A program made the position numbers and the translations under genes. A DNA stretch of 64,000 bases from contig JAFUGC010000028.1 in the NCBI GenBank assembly GCA_017469565.1, forward strand, positions 26,859 through 90,858, read 5' to 3'. This DNA comes from Clostridia bacterium. GTDB lineage: Bacteria > Bacillota > Clostridia > TANB77 > UBA1234. The first letter of the stretch is position 1; each line of letters opens with the position of its first letter. Shown in pieces: positions 1 to 8,760 of this stretch. The notes under the pieces are model-generated. The model searched no databases, was not told where the DNA came from, and was given only the letters and a program-made list of their open reading frames with translations.

Positions 1-1350
1 TTCCAATCTTTAATGAGTTTTTACAAAAGAAACGGAAAAAAGGAAGCTATACAGTTTGCTAATAATTTTTTAAATATCATCATTCTTATTTCTTTCACAT
101 TAACCGTTTTAGGAATGGTATTTGCTAGTGGAGTAATAAAGCTAATTGCTCCAAATTTAGATGCATCTACAGCAATTCTTACTACTCAATTAATCAGAAT
201 TCTATTTCCAATCATGTTATTTACTGCTGTTGCGTATGTGTTTGTTGGCTTTTTGCAATCACTTGAGGAATTTAAGATTCCAGCAATTATTAGTGTAGTG
301 GCAAATGGAATATTGATTCTATATTTAATCATATTTAATGATAAATTTGGAATACAAGGTGTTGCGATTGCTATGCTTGTTGGTTGGGGAACCCAGATTC
401 TAGTGCAATTGCCAACTGTCATAAAGAAAGGCTTTCAGTATCATTTTACACTTAATTTCAAAGAGGAAGGAATGCTTAAGGTAGTAAAACTGGCACTACC
501 GATTCTTATCAGTACTTGGGTTCAACCAATTAATAATATTGTCAACAGAAGATTGGCCTCCGGGTTAGAAGAAGGGCAAGCAATGTCTGCCTTGGATTAT
601 TCATATGATCTATATTTGATCATTGTGGGTGTTTTTTCTTATACTCTTTCTAATATTATCTTTCCGGAATTGTCTAAATTAACGGCTGATAATAATAAGG
701 AAAGTTTGAAGGAACTTTTGAATCGATCCATCAAGATATCCACTTTATTTATCATACCAATGTCTGTTGGAATTGCCTTACTTAGCAATGAAATTGTCAA
801 AGTGATATATGAAAGAGGAGAATTTACAGAGCACTCAACGATTTTAACTGGTGGTGCATTATTTTTCTATGCTTTTGGTATGATTGGTTATGGATTGATG
901 GAAATATTAAATAAGGCGTTTTATGCGATGCAGGATTCCAAGACACCAATGTATTTGAGTGGTTTTTCTATCATTTTAAATGTGATATTAAGTGTAGTAT
1001 TAGTAAAAGTGATGGGATATACGGGCTTACCACTTGCAGCGTCTATCACATCAATCACTACCGCAGGAGTCATGCTTTATATTGTGAATCGTAAGAATCC
1101 TGGTGTATTAGAAAAGAAGGTTTTTGTGGAGCTTGCAAAAATTATTGTATCAGCTGTAGTAATGGGAATTGTGGTTTTATTAGTAAAACGAATTTTTACT
1201 GGCTCCACACTAATGAGCTTGCTTGTTTCTATTATGTTTGGTATCGTGGCATATTTTTTATGTGTATTTTTGCTAAAATCAGAGACGGTACAAATGGGAA
1301 TACAGATTTTCAAGGATAGGAAATTGAAGAAAGCAAATAAAGTCAAATAA
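1..1350 (+). CDS. murJ: Lipid II flippase MurJ (5' end outside window)
   Basis: Polytopic MurJ/MviN-family flippase, which moves lipid-linked peptidoglycan precursor across the cytoplasmic membrane. The frame is open from base 1, so the N-terminus (probably 60-70 residues, since family members are about 510) lies upstream of the window; the ATG at 13 is internal. The visible part is a string of hydrophobic segments with MurJ-like loops such as SALDYSYDLYLIIVGVFSYTL and the MQDSKTPMY loop near residue 310. It ends in a short Lys-rich tail. The next gene, an O-antigen ligase family protein, has its own promoter about 100 bases on, so this is a cell-envelope neighbourhood. MurJ versus a related polysaccharide flippase is judged from family resemblance only. 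Confidence 0.88.
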   Translation, partial: FQSLMSFYKRNGKKEAIQFANNFLNIIILISFTLTVLGMVFASGVIKLIAPNLDASTAILTTQLIRILFPIMLFTAVAYVFVGFLQSLEEFKIPAIISVVANGILILYLIIFNDKFGIQGVAIAMLVGWGTQILVQLPTVIKKGFQYHFTLNFKEEGMLKVVKLALPILISTWVQPINNIVNRRLASGLEEGQAMSALDYSYDLYLIIVGVFSYTLSNIIFPELSKLTADNNKESLKELLNRSIKISTLFIIPMSVGIALLSNEIVKVIYERGEFTEHSTILTGGALFFYAFGMIGYGLMEILNKAFYAMQDSKTPMYLSGFSIILNVILSVVLVKVMGYTGLPLAASITSITTAGVMLYIVNRKNPGVLEKKVFVELAKIIVSAVVMGIVVLLVKRIFTGSTLMSLLVSIMFGIVAYFLCVFLLKSETVQMGIQIFKDRKLKKANKVK

Positions 1351-1353
1351 GGC

Positions 1354-1382
1354 TTGTAGAATGGATAAGATATGTATATAAT
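1354..1382 (+). promoter_or_regulatory. Promoter, TTGTAG-17-TATAAT
   Basis: TTGTAG at 1354-1359 and TATAAT at 1377-1382 with a 17-base spacer, in the gap before the O-antigen ligase family gene. A weak hairpin around the AAATGCT/GAGCATTT arms follows in the leader. Inferred from consensus match only. Confidence 0.5.
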
Positions 1383-1451
1383 ATGTCATGAAATAGAAAA
1401 TGCTTTTTAAGAGAGCATTTATGGATAAAAGGTTAGGAAGAGTATAAAAAT

Positions 1452-2888
1452 ATGGAGAAAATATGGAAAGAAAGTATTGTTTATAAAATAATTGCTTGTA
1501 TCTCTCATTGGATTGAACAAGCTTTTTCGAACAGTTTTTTAATAGGCTTGTTTGTGAAAGAAGGTAATCAAGAAGAAATTGACAAAAGCACTTTATTTTC
1601 AAGGCTAATTGGTGGACTCATTAAGATGATACAAAAAATAGCACATAAGATCAAATTAGACGTCTTATTTGAAAATAGCATATTTGCTAAGCCAATCATC
1701 TGGCTTACAATCAGTATGTTTTTGATTCCGTTTGTGCCTACCATGATAGCACTTGCGCTGATTGCTGCAAGTGGTCTTTCACTTGTGTTAAAAATTGCTA
1801 TTACACCGGAATTTCACTTAAAGTATTTTAGGACAAATGCATGGGTATTATTATTTATTCTTGTTGTATGTATTTCTGCAGTAACCTCTATTTCCCTAGA
1901 GGAAAGCAGAAATATTGCACTCTTAATGTCTGCATTTATTCTTTCGTATTTTTTAATCATTAATACGGTGGAAAGCCCTAAACAGCTCAAATTCTTGCTT
2001 TATGTGTTTATTATTGCATCGGTAATTACAGCTTTTATAGGTATCTATCAGTATATTTTTGGAGATGTTTATTCTCAGGCGTGGTTAGATGCGGACATGT
2101 TTGAAGATATTAAAATGCGTGTGTATTCCACATTTGAAAATCCAAATGTATATGGAGAATACTTGCTACTCGCTATTCCAATCATTTTTTCTCTTTTTTG
2201 GTCAGAAAAAGGATTGCTAAAGAAATTGATTTTATTTGCTATGTTTGCGGTAACGATGCTTGCACTTGTGCTTACATTTTCAAGAGGGTGCTGGCTTGGA
2301 ATTATCCTTGCACTTGGACTTCTTCTGATTATGATTGATAGAAGATTTTTATGGCTTGGTGTTTTAGGACTATTCGTATTACCATTTGTTTTGCCAGAAA
2401 CAATTATGAATCGATTTTTAAGTATTGGAAATTTAGAAGATTCTTCTACTTCTTACAGGGTTTATATTTGGCTTGGCACCATTGCCATGTTGAAAGACTA
2501 TTGGTTTTCTGGAATTGGTCTTGGAATTACAAGCTTTAACAGTATTTATCCAATCTATTCTTATAATAATATTTCGGCTCCGCATTCACACAATTTGTAT
2601 TTGCAACTGATTGTAGAATATGGAATTGTTGGGCTTATCATATTTTTAGGAATGATATATCACTTTTATAAAGAAACAACGATTAGCTTACTAAAGGAGA
2701 AAAATATCATCACTGCTGGAATCATGAGTGGTGTGGCTGGTTTCTTACTTCAAAGTTTGTTTGATAATACTTGGTATAACTATAGGGTAGTATTGATATT
2801 CTGGATGATCATTGCATTAGGTCTTACTTCCAGTAAGCATATAAAGAATGAGATTTCAGAGGAAAATAATGATACTGGTATAGCTTGA
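1452..2888 (+). CDS. O-antigen ligase/polymerase family membrane protein
   Basis: A 478-residue multi-pass membrane protein of the O-antigen ligase (Wzy_C/WaaL-like) family. In Gram-positives these proteins polymerise or transfer surface polysaccharide rather than LPS. After about 80 amphipathic N-terminal residues come roughly ten to twelve hydrophobic segments. Family hallmarks are the FENPNVYGEYLL loop near residue 228, TFSRGCWLG near 275 and the STSYRVYIW loop before the large extracellular portion. The ATG at 1452 follows a GGTTAGGAAGAG ribosome binding site. It lies between murJ and two GT4 glycosyltransferases, which fits a role in a cell-wall glycopolymer, possibly the one that anchors the SLH proteins found later in the window (inference). 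Confidence 0.82.
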   Translation: MEKIWKESIVYKIIACISHWIEQAFSNSFLIGLFVKEGNQEEIDKSTLFSRLIGGLIKMIQKIAHKIKLDVLFENSIFAKPIIWLTISMFLIPFVPTMIALALIAASGLSLVLKIAITPEFHLKYFRTNAWVLLFILVVCISAVTSISLEESRNIALLMSAFILSYFLIINTVESPKQLKFLLYVFIIASVITAFIGIYQYIFGDVYSQAWLDADMFEDIKMRVYSTFENPNVYGEYLLLAIPIIFSLFWSEKGLLKKLILFAMFAVTMLALVLTFSRGCWLGIILALGLLLIMIDRRFLWLGVLGLFVLPFVLPETIMNRFLSIGNLEDSSTSYRVYIWLGTIAMLKDYWFSGIGLGITSFNSIYPIYSYNNISAPHSHNLYLQLIVEYGIVGLIIFLGMIYHFYKETTISLLKEKNIITAGIMSGVAGFLLQSLFDNTWYNYRVVLIFWMIIALGLTSSKHIKNEISEENNDTGIA

Positions 2889-2930
2889 TTTTGTATAAGC
2901 ATGAGAGCTATATGTTGAAAGGAAAATAGT

Positions 2931-4511
2931 ATGATAAAAGTTTTAAATGTGATCAGTGATACCAATATTGGCGGTGCTGGAAAATGCATTATTAATTTTT
3001 GCAGGAATTATGACAAGAAAAAATTTGAAATCGTAGTGGTGCTACCAAAAGGAAGTAAATTAATAGAGGAGCTAAAACCTACAAAAGTAAAGTTGATTGA
3101 AATTGATGGACTAAAAGATAAATCGTGGGATTTTGCATCGCTTTTCAAACTGGTTAAGGTCATCAAAACGGAAAAACCAGATATTGTTCACACACATGCT
3201 AGTAGCACGGCAAGGCTTGCTGCAAGGATTGCTGGAGGTGCAAAGGTGGTATTTACAAGGCATTCAGTATTTCCTGTCAGCGAAAAAATAAAAAAGGGTA
3301 TAGGCAGATTTGTCTATAAAACATCTAATGAATTTTTGGCGGATAGAATGATTGCAGTAGCTGATGCTGCAAAAGAAAATTTAACAGATGGTGGTATTGA
3401 ACCTGAAATGGTAGATGTTATTCTCAATGGAGTAGAAAAAATTAAAGAAACCTCAGATTCTGAAAGACAAAAACTAAAAAGTCAACTTGGCATTAAAAAA
3501 GATGAATATGTGATAGGAATTCTTGCAAGGCTGGAAGAGGTAAAAGGACATGAAACATTTATTGAGGCTGCCAATATCTTGATTAATGAAAAGAAGATGA
3601 ATGCTAAATTCTTAATCCTTGGAACAGGTACAGAAGAAGAAAGGCTAAAAGAAAAAGTGAAAGAAATGCAACTAGGTGATAAAATTATTTTCACTGGTTT
3701 CATCAAGAATGTTCAAGATTACATTAATATCTTTGATATTCAGGTTAACTGTTCGTTTGGAACGGAGGCAACAAGTTTGGCACTTTTGGAAGGAATGAGT
3801 ATTGGAGTGCCTGCAGTGGTGACAGATTTTGGTGGAAATCCTGGAGTCATCAAAGAGGGCGAAAATGGTTATATTGTTCCTATTAAATCACCAAATGATA
3901 CAGCAAATGCAATCGAAAAGATTTTGACAAATAAGGATATATGGGAACAGATGAAAAAACGTTCCAGAGAAATATTTGAAGAAAAATTTACGGTACAAGT
4001 TTATACTAAAAATATTGAAAAATTTTATGAAAAATTGAAGGGGGAACCTAAAATTAAAAGGATAAATTGGTTAGATATTATTATCATACTTGTGTTGCTA
4101 ATAGTTGCTATTGCAGGATATTCCTATTTAAAGAGGGATAATGTAGATATATCACCTAATACAGAAAAGGTTGTATATCAAATTAGAACGAATGAATGTT
4201 TAGCAAATGTATATGATTATATAGAAGAGGGTAGTGTACTTCGTGATAGTATTAAGAACTATAATATTGGTACAATTGTTGCAAAAGATTATGAAAAATC
4301 AAAGAGGTACAGTGTTAGTCAAGATACAAGAGAAATTGTTGAGACAGAACTTGAGGATAAAATTGATATTATCCTCACGGTAGAAGCAAATGCAACTGTT
4401 ACAGATAAAAAGATTTCTGTAGGAGAATATCCATTAAAAGTAGGAAATGAAGCATATATTAAAGGAAAAGGTTATGCTGCGGGTGGATATATTATTTCAA
4501 TCGAAAGATAG
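2931..4511 (+). CDS. GT4 glycosyltransferase fused to a membrane-anchored DUF4330-like domain
   Basis: A 526-residue two-part protein. Residues 1 to about 370 are a GT-B, family 4 glycosyltransferase: N-terminal DTNIGGAGK glycine loop, HTHASSTARLAAR, and the C-terminal donor-site signature ALLEGMSIGVPAVVTDFGG near 283. Around residue 379 a strongly hydrophobic segment (WLDIIIILVLLIVAIAGYSY) is followed by a beta-rich domain to the end. That domain resembles DUF4330 and the next gene's product, with the same basic-TM-beta plan. The catalytic part is probably cytoplasmic and the tail outside, joined by one helix (inference). Fusion of a GT4 to this domain is unusual. The gene is 8 bases from the DUF4330-like gene, clearly one operon. 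The acceptor sugar is unknown. Confidence 0.8.
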   Translation: MIKVLNVISDTNIGGAGKCIINFCRNYDKKKFEIVVVLPKGSKLIEELKPTKVKLIEIDGLKDKSWDFASLFKLVKVIKTEKPDIVHTHASSTARLAARIAGGAKVVFTRHSVFPVSEKIKKGIGRFVYKTSNEFLADRMIAVADAAKENLTDGGIEPEMVDVILNGVEKIKETSDSERQKLKSQLGIKKDEYVIGILARLEEVKGHETFIEAANILINEKKMNAKFLILGTGTEEERLKEKVKEMQLGDKIIFTGFIKNVQDYINIFDIQVNCSFGTEATSLALLEGMSIGVPAVVTDFGGNPGVIKEGENGYIVPIKSPNDTANAIEKILTNKDIWEQMKKRSREIFEEKFTVQVYTKNIEKFYEKLKGEPKIKRINWLDIIIILVLLIVAIAGYSYLKRDNVDISPNTEKVVYQIRTNECLANVYDYIEEGSVLRDSIKNYNIGTIVAKDYEKSKRYSVSQDTREIVETELEDKIDIILTVEANATVTDKKISVGEYPLKVGNEAYIKGKGYAAGGYIISIER

Positions 4512-4519
4512 GTGAGAGT

Positions 4520-5005
4520 ATGTTTAAGAATGGAAAGTTGTTTAATAAAATCAATATTGTGGATTTATGTGTTATTTTGGTCATTGTATTACTAATTGTT
4601 GGTGCAACAATCAAATTTGGAAAGTTTCATTCAAAAACAGAAGAAACAGCTCAAACCAACATTGAATATCAATTTACAGTAAATAATATCAGGGATTACA
4701 CTATAGATGCCTTTCAGGTAGGGGATACGGTTTATGATAGCCAAAGCGGTGTTGATATTGGAAAAGTGACAAATGTGGAAAAGACGGAAGCGGTAACTTA
4801 TGAAGGAACAAGCACCGGAGAGGTTGTTAGGGTAACAAATCCATATCGTTATGATATGGTGTTAACCATTGAAGCACCAGTAACAGTTGAATCAGATGCA
4901 TATTACATCAATAATTCAATTGAATTAAAGGTGAATAGTGCAAAAACGATTGAAACGAAATATGTAAAGACTTCTGGAATGGTAAGCGATATTCTAGAAG
5001 ATTAG
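4520..5005 (+). CDS. DUF4330 family membrane-anchored protein
   Basis: A 161-residue protein with one N-terminal membrane helix (about 14-33, VDLCVILVIVLLIVGATI) followed by a beta-rich extracytoplasmic domain (FQVGDTVYDSQSGVDIGKVTNVEK; TGEVVRVTNPYRYDMVLTIEAPV). This is the layout of DUF4330 proteins in Clostridia, which lack a known function. The KINIVDLCVILVIVLLIVG anchor resembles the start of the fused domain in the preceding glycosyltransferase, so the two probably arose by duplication. The gene sits 8 bases after that gene with a GGTGAGAG ribosome binding site and is followed by another GT4, so a role in surface-polysaccharide assembly is likely but unproven. Confidence 0.7.
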   Translation: MFKNGKLFNKINIVDLCVILVIVLLIVGATIKFGKFHSKTEETAQTNIEYQFTVNNIRDYTIDAFQVGDTVYDSQSGVDIGKVTNVEKTEAVTYEGTSTGEVVRVTNPYRYDMVLTIEAPVTVESDAYYINNSIELKVNSAKTIETKYVKTSGMVSDILED

Positions 5006-5046
5006 TGGTGAAAATATAGACTAAGTTATTGGTATGGGGGCTGAAC

Positions 5047-6129
5047 ATGAATATACTTTTGGTTACTATGGAAATGAATATTGGTGGTGCCGAAACTCAT
5101 GTATTGGAACTTGCGCTTTCTTTAAAGGCGCATGGAAATAATGTGTATGTAGTATCTAGTGGTGGTACACTTACGTTAGAATTAGAAAAAAATGGGGTAA
5201 AACATATTTATGCACCCTTAAAGGATAAGAAACCATCGCATATGATAGAATCTATTAGGACAATCAGAAAATTGGTAGAGGAATATCAAATAGATGTTGT
5301 GCATGCACATGCCAGAATTCCGGGATTTATTTGTGGAATTGTTTGCCGACAAACACATACACATTTTGTGACAACCATTCATGGAATATACAGAGTCAAC
5401 TTTTTACTAAAACTTTTGACCAACTGGGGAGAAAAAACACTTGCCGTCAGTAAAGACATCAAAGAATATGCCATAAGAGAATATCATCTAAAACCTGAAA
5501 ATGTTTTTTTGACCATAAATGGAATTAATACGGAAAAATTTCGAAAAAAAGATGCTGTTGTGGAAGATGTCAGATTTAATCCGTCTAAGTTTAAAATCAT
5601 GCATGTTAGCAGACTAGACAAGGAATCAGCAGAGGTTGCAGAGGCTTTAATGGATATTGTGGATGATTTAAATGACCAGATTCCAGAAGGAGTTCAGTTG
5701 ATTATTGTTGGCTCAGGAAATCATTATGAGGAGTTAATCAAAAAATCAGTTGGTAAGGGAAATATTATACTTACGGGTGCTAGAACAGATGTGGATTTAT
5801 TATTGAATCATGCAGATATGTTTGTGGGAGTAAGCAGAGCTGCATTGGAGGCTATGGCCTCTGAACTTCCTGTGATTTTAGCTGGAAATAGTTCTTATGG
5901 TCAGGGTTATCAAGGAATTTTTGAAAAAGATATGTTAGAATTATCGCAAAATACGAATTTTACATGTAGAGATTTAGAAAAACTATCCTTAGAGAAACTA
6001 AAACAGGACATTATCAAATTGAGGCAAGAAAAGACAGAAGAAATGGGAAAATATAATAGGAAGATTGTGGAAGAGAGCTATTCGATTGAGAAAATGACAC
6101 AAGACGCGTTAGGAATTTATGAGGGGTAA
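5047..6129 (+). CDS. GT4 family glycosyltransferase
   Basis: A 360-residue GT-B glycosyltransferase of family 4. It shows the N-terminal MNIGGAETHVLELA nucleotide-sugar loop, a VVHAHARIPGFICG strand, and a C-terminal Rossmann half with ALEAMASELPVILAGN near residue 275, carrying the conserved Glu of GT4 enzymes. The ATG at 5047 is chosen because GGGGG lies just upstream; the earlier in-frame GTG or ATG would overlap that site. It closes the envelope-polysaccharide operon and is followed by a palindromic terminator-like repeat. The sugar donor and acceptor cannot be read from sequence. Confidence 0.85.
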   Translation: MNILLVTMEMNIGGAETHVLELALSLKAHGNNVYVVSSGGTLTLELEKNGVKHIYAPLKDKKPSHMIESIRTIRKLVEEYQIDVVHAHARIPGFICGIVCRQTHTHFVTTIHGIYRVNFLLKLLTNWGEKTLAVSKDIKEYAIREYHLKPENVFLTINGINTEKFRKKDAVVEDVRFNPSKFKIMHVSRLDKESAEVAEALMDIVDDLNDQIPEGVQLIIVGSGNHYEELIKKSVGKGNIILTGARTDVDLLLNHADMFVGVSRAALEAMASELPVILAGNSSYGQGYQGIFEKDMLELSQNTNFTCRDLEKLSLEKLKQDIIKLRQEKTEEMGKYNRKIVEESYSIEKMTQDALGIYEG

Positions 6130-6138
6130 GAAAGGATA

Positions 6139-6180
6139 GGTAAGGGACGGAGGAAAATGTGTATCTTCCGTCCCTTATCT
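6139..6180 (+). terminator. Palindrome GGGACGGA..TCCGTCCC, terminator-like
   Basis: Perfect 11-bp arms TAAGGGACGGA (6141-6151) and TCCGTCCCTTA (6167-6177). The T-run is poor, so it may be a repeat element acting as a terminator. Nearly the same GGGACGGAGGAAA arm recurs at 38340. Confidence 0.5.
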
Positions 6181-6218
6181 CTATTTCCCTAGTATCTGCA
6201 AAAAATTCGCTAAAAATG

Positions 6219-6247
6219 TTGACAATTGATAGATACCGTGGTAAAAT
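6219..6247 (+). promoter_or_regulatory. Consensus promoter for rpmG-secE-nusG
   Basis: TTGACA at 6219-6224, a 17-base spacer, and TAAAAT at 6242-6247. It is the only strong promoter before the rpmG, secE, nusG and ribosomal protein genes. Confidence 0.75.
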
Positions 6248-6314
6248 TAGCTAGCAAACCGCAGAAGGTTCTTTTTTTTTGGAAGAATATGCAGTAGAAA
6301 AGGGGTAGAGTGTG

Positions 6315-6464
6315 ATGAGAGATAAGATTACATTAGCATGCACTGAATGTAAGCAAAGAAATTATGATACAAAAAAGAATAAAAAGAATGATCCTGACAG
6401 AATTGAAATGAAAAAATATTGTAAATTCTGCAAAAAACATACAGAGCACAAAGAAACAAAGTAA
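6315..6464 (+). CDS. rpmG: 50S ribosomal protein L33 (zinc form)
   Basis: A 49-residue protein of the large ribosomal subunit, recognised by the [17 protein letters not shown] start and two Cys-x2-Cys pairs (CTEC and CKFC) that would bind zinc, making it the zinc-dependent form of L33. It ends [10 protein letters not shown], typical of the family. A GTG lies one codon before the ATG at 6315, and GGGGTAGAG upstream can serve either. Its place just before secE and nusG is the classic Firmicutes order. Confidence 0.95.
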   Translation: MRDKITLACTECKQRNYDTKKNKKNDPDRIEMKKYCKFCKKHTEHKETK

Positions 6465-6494
6465 AATTTAAATTAGTATAAAGGTGTGAAGAGT

Positions 6495-6881
6495 ATGCAA
6501 AATGATGAAAACAAGGTAAAAAAGAGCTTCTTTCAAGGGATGAAATCGGAACTTAAAAAGGTAGTATGGCCTTCTGCTAGACAAACTGCCAAGAATACAT
6601 TAGTTACCATTGTATTTGTTCTATTAATTTCAATTATCTTGATTGTATGCAATTTAGTATTTGATTTCATAAGTACAAAATATTATGATTTAATATTAGG
6701 AAGAACCAGCGATGATTCAAGCAATAATCAGTTAGTTAGTGAAGAAGTAATTAGCGGAGAAGTGATTGATGAGAGTGGAGAGTCTGCTTTATCTGAGGAA
6801 GAGTCAGAAGTAGAATCTATAGAAACTACTGTAGATACTGGTGAACCAGAGGAAGTTGAATCTTCAAGTGAAATTGAATAA
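6495..6881 (+). CDS. secE: Preprotein translocase subunit SecE with long acidic tail
   Basis: SecE, the small subunit that clamps SecY in the protein-export channel. The core is normal: an amphipathic KSELKKVVWPSARQTAKNT segment near residues 18-36 followed by one membrane helix (VTIVFVLLISIILIVCNLVF). Firmicutes SecE usually stops soon after at about 60-75 residues. This one carries about 60 further residues almost entirely of Glu, Ser, Asp and Val. The ATG at 6495 is preferred over an in-frame GTG at 6486, because AAGGTG then lies at proper spacing. A run of 19 bases separates it from nusG, so the three genes are one transcript. Confidence 0.92.
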   Translation: MQNDENKVKKSFFQGMKSELKKVVWPSARQTAKNTLVTIVFVLLISIILIVCNLVFDFISTKYYDLILGRTSDDSSNNQLVSEEVISGEVIDESGESALSEEESEVESIETTVDTGEPEEVESSSEIE

Positions 6882-6900
6882 TTGATGAAGGAGGAATAGT

Positions 6901-7440
6901 ATGCCTCAAGATGAAACAAATAATACAGGTGTAGCACAGTGGTATGTTGTTCATACATATTCTGGTTATGAAAATAAAGTAAAAGATACTTTAGAAAAGG
7001 CCGTAGAAAATAGAAACATGCAAGATCTTGTACAAGAAGTAATAGTTCCTCTAGAAGAACAAATTGAAATAAAGGATGACAAGAGGAAAACCACTTTAAA
7101 GAAAGTTTTCCCTGGTTATGTCCTAATAAAAATGATTTTAACAGAGGAATCTTGGCATATTGTAAGAAATGTCAGAGGCGTTACGGGCTTTGTTGGAGCA
7201 GGAGGAAAGCCGGTTCCACTTACCAATGAAGAAATCAGAAATATGGGATTTGAAAAAGTTCCTGTGAACATTGACTATGAAGTGGGAGATACCGTTCAGG
7301 TAATGGCTGGTCCGCTTGAAAGCTTTGTAGGAATCGTTCAAGAAATTAATATGAAAAAAGAGAAAGTAAGAGTTTTAGTTTCTATGTTTGGAAGAGAAAC
7401 TCCCGTAGAACTAGAATTTTCACAAATACAAAAAGTGTAA
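6901..7440 (+). CDS. nusG: Transcription termination/antitermination protein NusG
   Basis: A 179-residue NusG that binds RNA polymerase and modulates elongation, pausing and Rho action. The N-terminal NGN domain (about 12-115) begins WYVVHTYSGYENKVK and contains FPGYVLIKM and VRNVRGVTGFVG. The C-terminal KOW domain (about 125-179) has VGDTVQVMAGPLESFVGIV. GGAGG lies 8 bases before the ATG. The gene is followed after 16 bases by rplK, the standard order. Confidence 0.97.
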   Translation: MPQDETNNTGVAQWYVVHTYSGYENKVKDTLEKAVENRNMQDLVQEVIVPLEEQIEIKDDKRKTTLKKVFPGYVLIKMILTEESWHIVRNVRGVTGFVGAGGKPVPLTNEEIRNMGFEKVPVNIDYEVGDTVQVMAGPLESFVGIVQEINMKKEKVRVLVSMFGRETPVELEFSQIQKV

Positions 7441-7456
7441 TTAGGAGGTGTAAGAG

Positions 7457-7885
7457 ATGGCAGAAAAGAAAGTGACAAATGTTATTAAATTGCAAATACC
7501 AGCTGGTAAAGCAACTCCAGCACCACCAGTAGGACCTGCACTTGGTTCAAGTGGTGTTAATATTATGCAATTCGTAAAAGAGTTTAATGATAGAACTGCA
7601 GATCAACCAGGAATGACAATCCCAGTAGTAATCACAGTATATCAAGATAAATCTTTTACATTTATCACAAAGGTTCCACCAGTTGCTGACTTATTAATGA
7701 AAGCTGCAAAAATCGAAAAAGGTTCTGCAAAACCAAATAGAGATAAAGTAGCAAAAATTTCACTTGCAACAGCTGAAGAAATTGCAAAACAAAAAATGCA
7801 AGATTTAAATGCTGCAAGCGTTGAAGCCGCAGTAAAAATGGTAAAAGGTACAGCAAGAAGTATGGGAATCGTTGTAGAAGAGTAA
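7457..7885 (+). CDS. rplK: 50S ribosomal protein L11
   Basis: A 142-residue L11 that forms the GTPase-associated centre of the 50S subunit with L10 and L7/L12. The N-terminal domain has the [20 protein letters not shown] signature, and the C-terminal RNA-binding domain ends [12 protein letters not shown]. Length is normal and the ribosome binding site is AGGAGG. It is co-transcribed with nusG and rplA. Confidence 0.98.
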   Translation: MAEKKVTNVIKLQIPAGKATPAPPVGPALGSSGVNIMQFVKEFNDRTADQPGMTIPVVITVYQDKSFTFITKVPPVADLLMKAAKIEKGSAKPNRDKVAKISLATAEEIAKQKMQDLNAASVEAAVKMVKGTARSMGIVVEE

Positions 7886-7892
7886 AAAAATT

Positions 7893-7928
7893 TTTGTGGG
7901 AGAGATGAGAAATCTCGTTTGTACCAAA
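7893..7928 (+). promoter_or_regulatory. Putative L1 autoregulatory site between rplK and rplA
   Basis: The rplK-rplA gap holds a short stem (GAGAT/ATCTC) flanked by TTGTGGGAG and GTACCAA next to the ribosome binding site. In bacteria L1 represses this operon by binding a 23S-like site in the mRNA, and clostridial operons carry a similar GTGGGAG element here. Identification is by resemblance and position. Confidence 0.45.
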
Positions 7929-7938
7929 GGAGGAAACA

Positions 7939-8619
7939 ATGAAAAGAGGAAAGAGATATCAAGAAAGCTTAAAGCTTATTGAAAAAGGTGTATCTTATGA
8001 TGCAAAGGCTGCATTCGAACTAATCGAAAAAATGCCAAAGGCAAAATTTGATGAGACAATTGAAGCTCACTTCAAACTAGGTGTTGATTCTAAACATGCA
8101 GATCAACAAGTTAGAGGCGTTATCGTATTACCACATGGAACAGGTAAAACACAAAGAGTTTTAGTGTTTGCAAAAGGTGATAAGGCTAAAGAGGCTGAAG
8201 AGGCAGGAGCAGATTTTGTTGGAGCAGAAGATTTAGTGCCAAGAATTGAAAAAGAAAACTGGTTTGACTATGATGTTATCGTTGCCACACCAGATATGAT
8301 GGGTATCATTGGTAGACTTGGTAAAGTATTAGGACCAAAAGGATTAATGCCAAACCCTAAATCAGGTACAGTTACTATGGATGTAGCAAAAGCAGTAAAA
8401 GATATTAAATCAGGTAAAATTGAGTATAGACTAGATAAGAATAACATCATCCATTGTCCAATTGGAAAGTTATCTTTCGGAGCAGAAAAATTAGCTGAAA
8501 ACTATGCAGCATTATATGATGCAGTATTAAAAGCTAAACCAGCTGCTGCAAAAGGACAATACATGAGAGGAATTTCTGTTTCTAGTACAATGGGACCTGG
8601 CGTTAGCGTAAAAGCTTAG
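7939..8619 (+). CDS. rplA: 50S ribosomal protein L1
   Basis: A 226-residue L1, which binds 23S rRNA to form the mobile L1 stalk at the E site and represses its own operon mRNA. Landmarks are the [16 protein letters not shown] start, [12 protein letters not shown] near residue 60, [20 protein letters not shown] near 126, and a MGPGVSV end. The ribosome binding site is AAAGGAGG. Length is typical. Confidence 0.98.
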   Translation: MKRGKRYQESLKLIEKGVSYDAKAAFELIEKMPKAKFDETIEAHFKLGVDSKHADQQVRGVIVLPHGTGKTQRVLVFAKGDKAKEAEEAGADFVGAEDLVPRIEKENWFDYDVIVATPDMMGIIGRLGKVLGPKGLMPNPKSGTVTMDVAKAVKDIKSGKIEYRLDKNNIIHCPIGKLSFGAEKLAENYAALYDAVLKAKPAAAKGQYMRGISVSSTMGPGVSVKA

Positions 8620-8626
8620 TTTCATA

Positions 8627-8747
8627 TAGAACCGTAGACAGTAGGTTGTATTAATGTTACGTAAAGATTCCTACCGAGGTAGATAAATGTTCGGATTACA
8701 AGACATTTCTGCTTCGGTGGAAGTGTCTTTCTTATTTATGAAAAAAG
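8627..8747 (+). promoter_or_regulatory. Ribosomal protein L10 leader RNA
   Basis: The 140-base gap before rplJ contains the L10 leader: CCGTAGACAGTAGG pairs with CCTACCGAGG and is followed by the AAGACATTTCTGC..GAAGTGTCTTT hairpin with a T-rich tail just before the rplJ ribosome binding site. L10 (with L12) binds this structure to repress rplJL in Firmicutes. Confidence 0.85.
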
Positions 8748-8760
8748 GAGGTGTTTGTGA

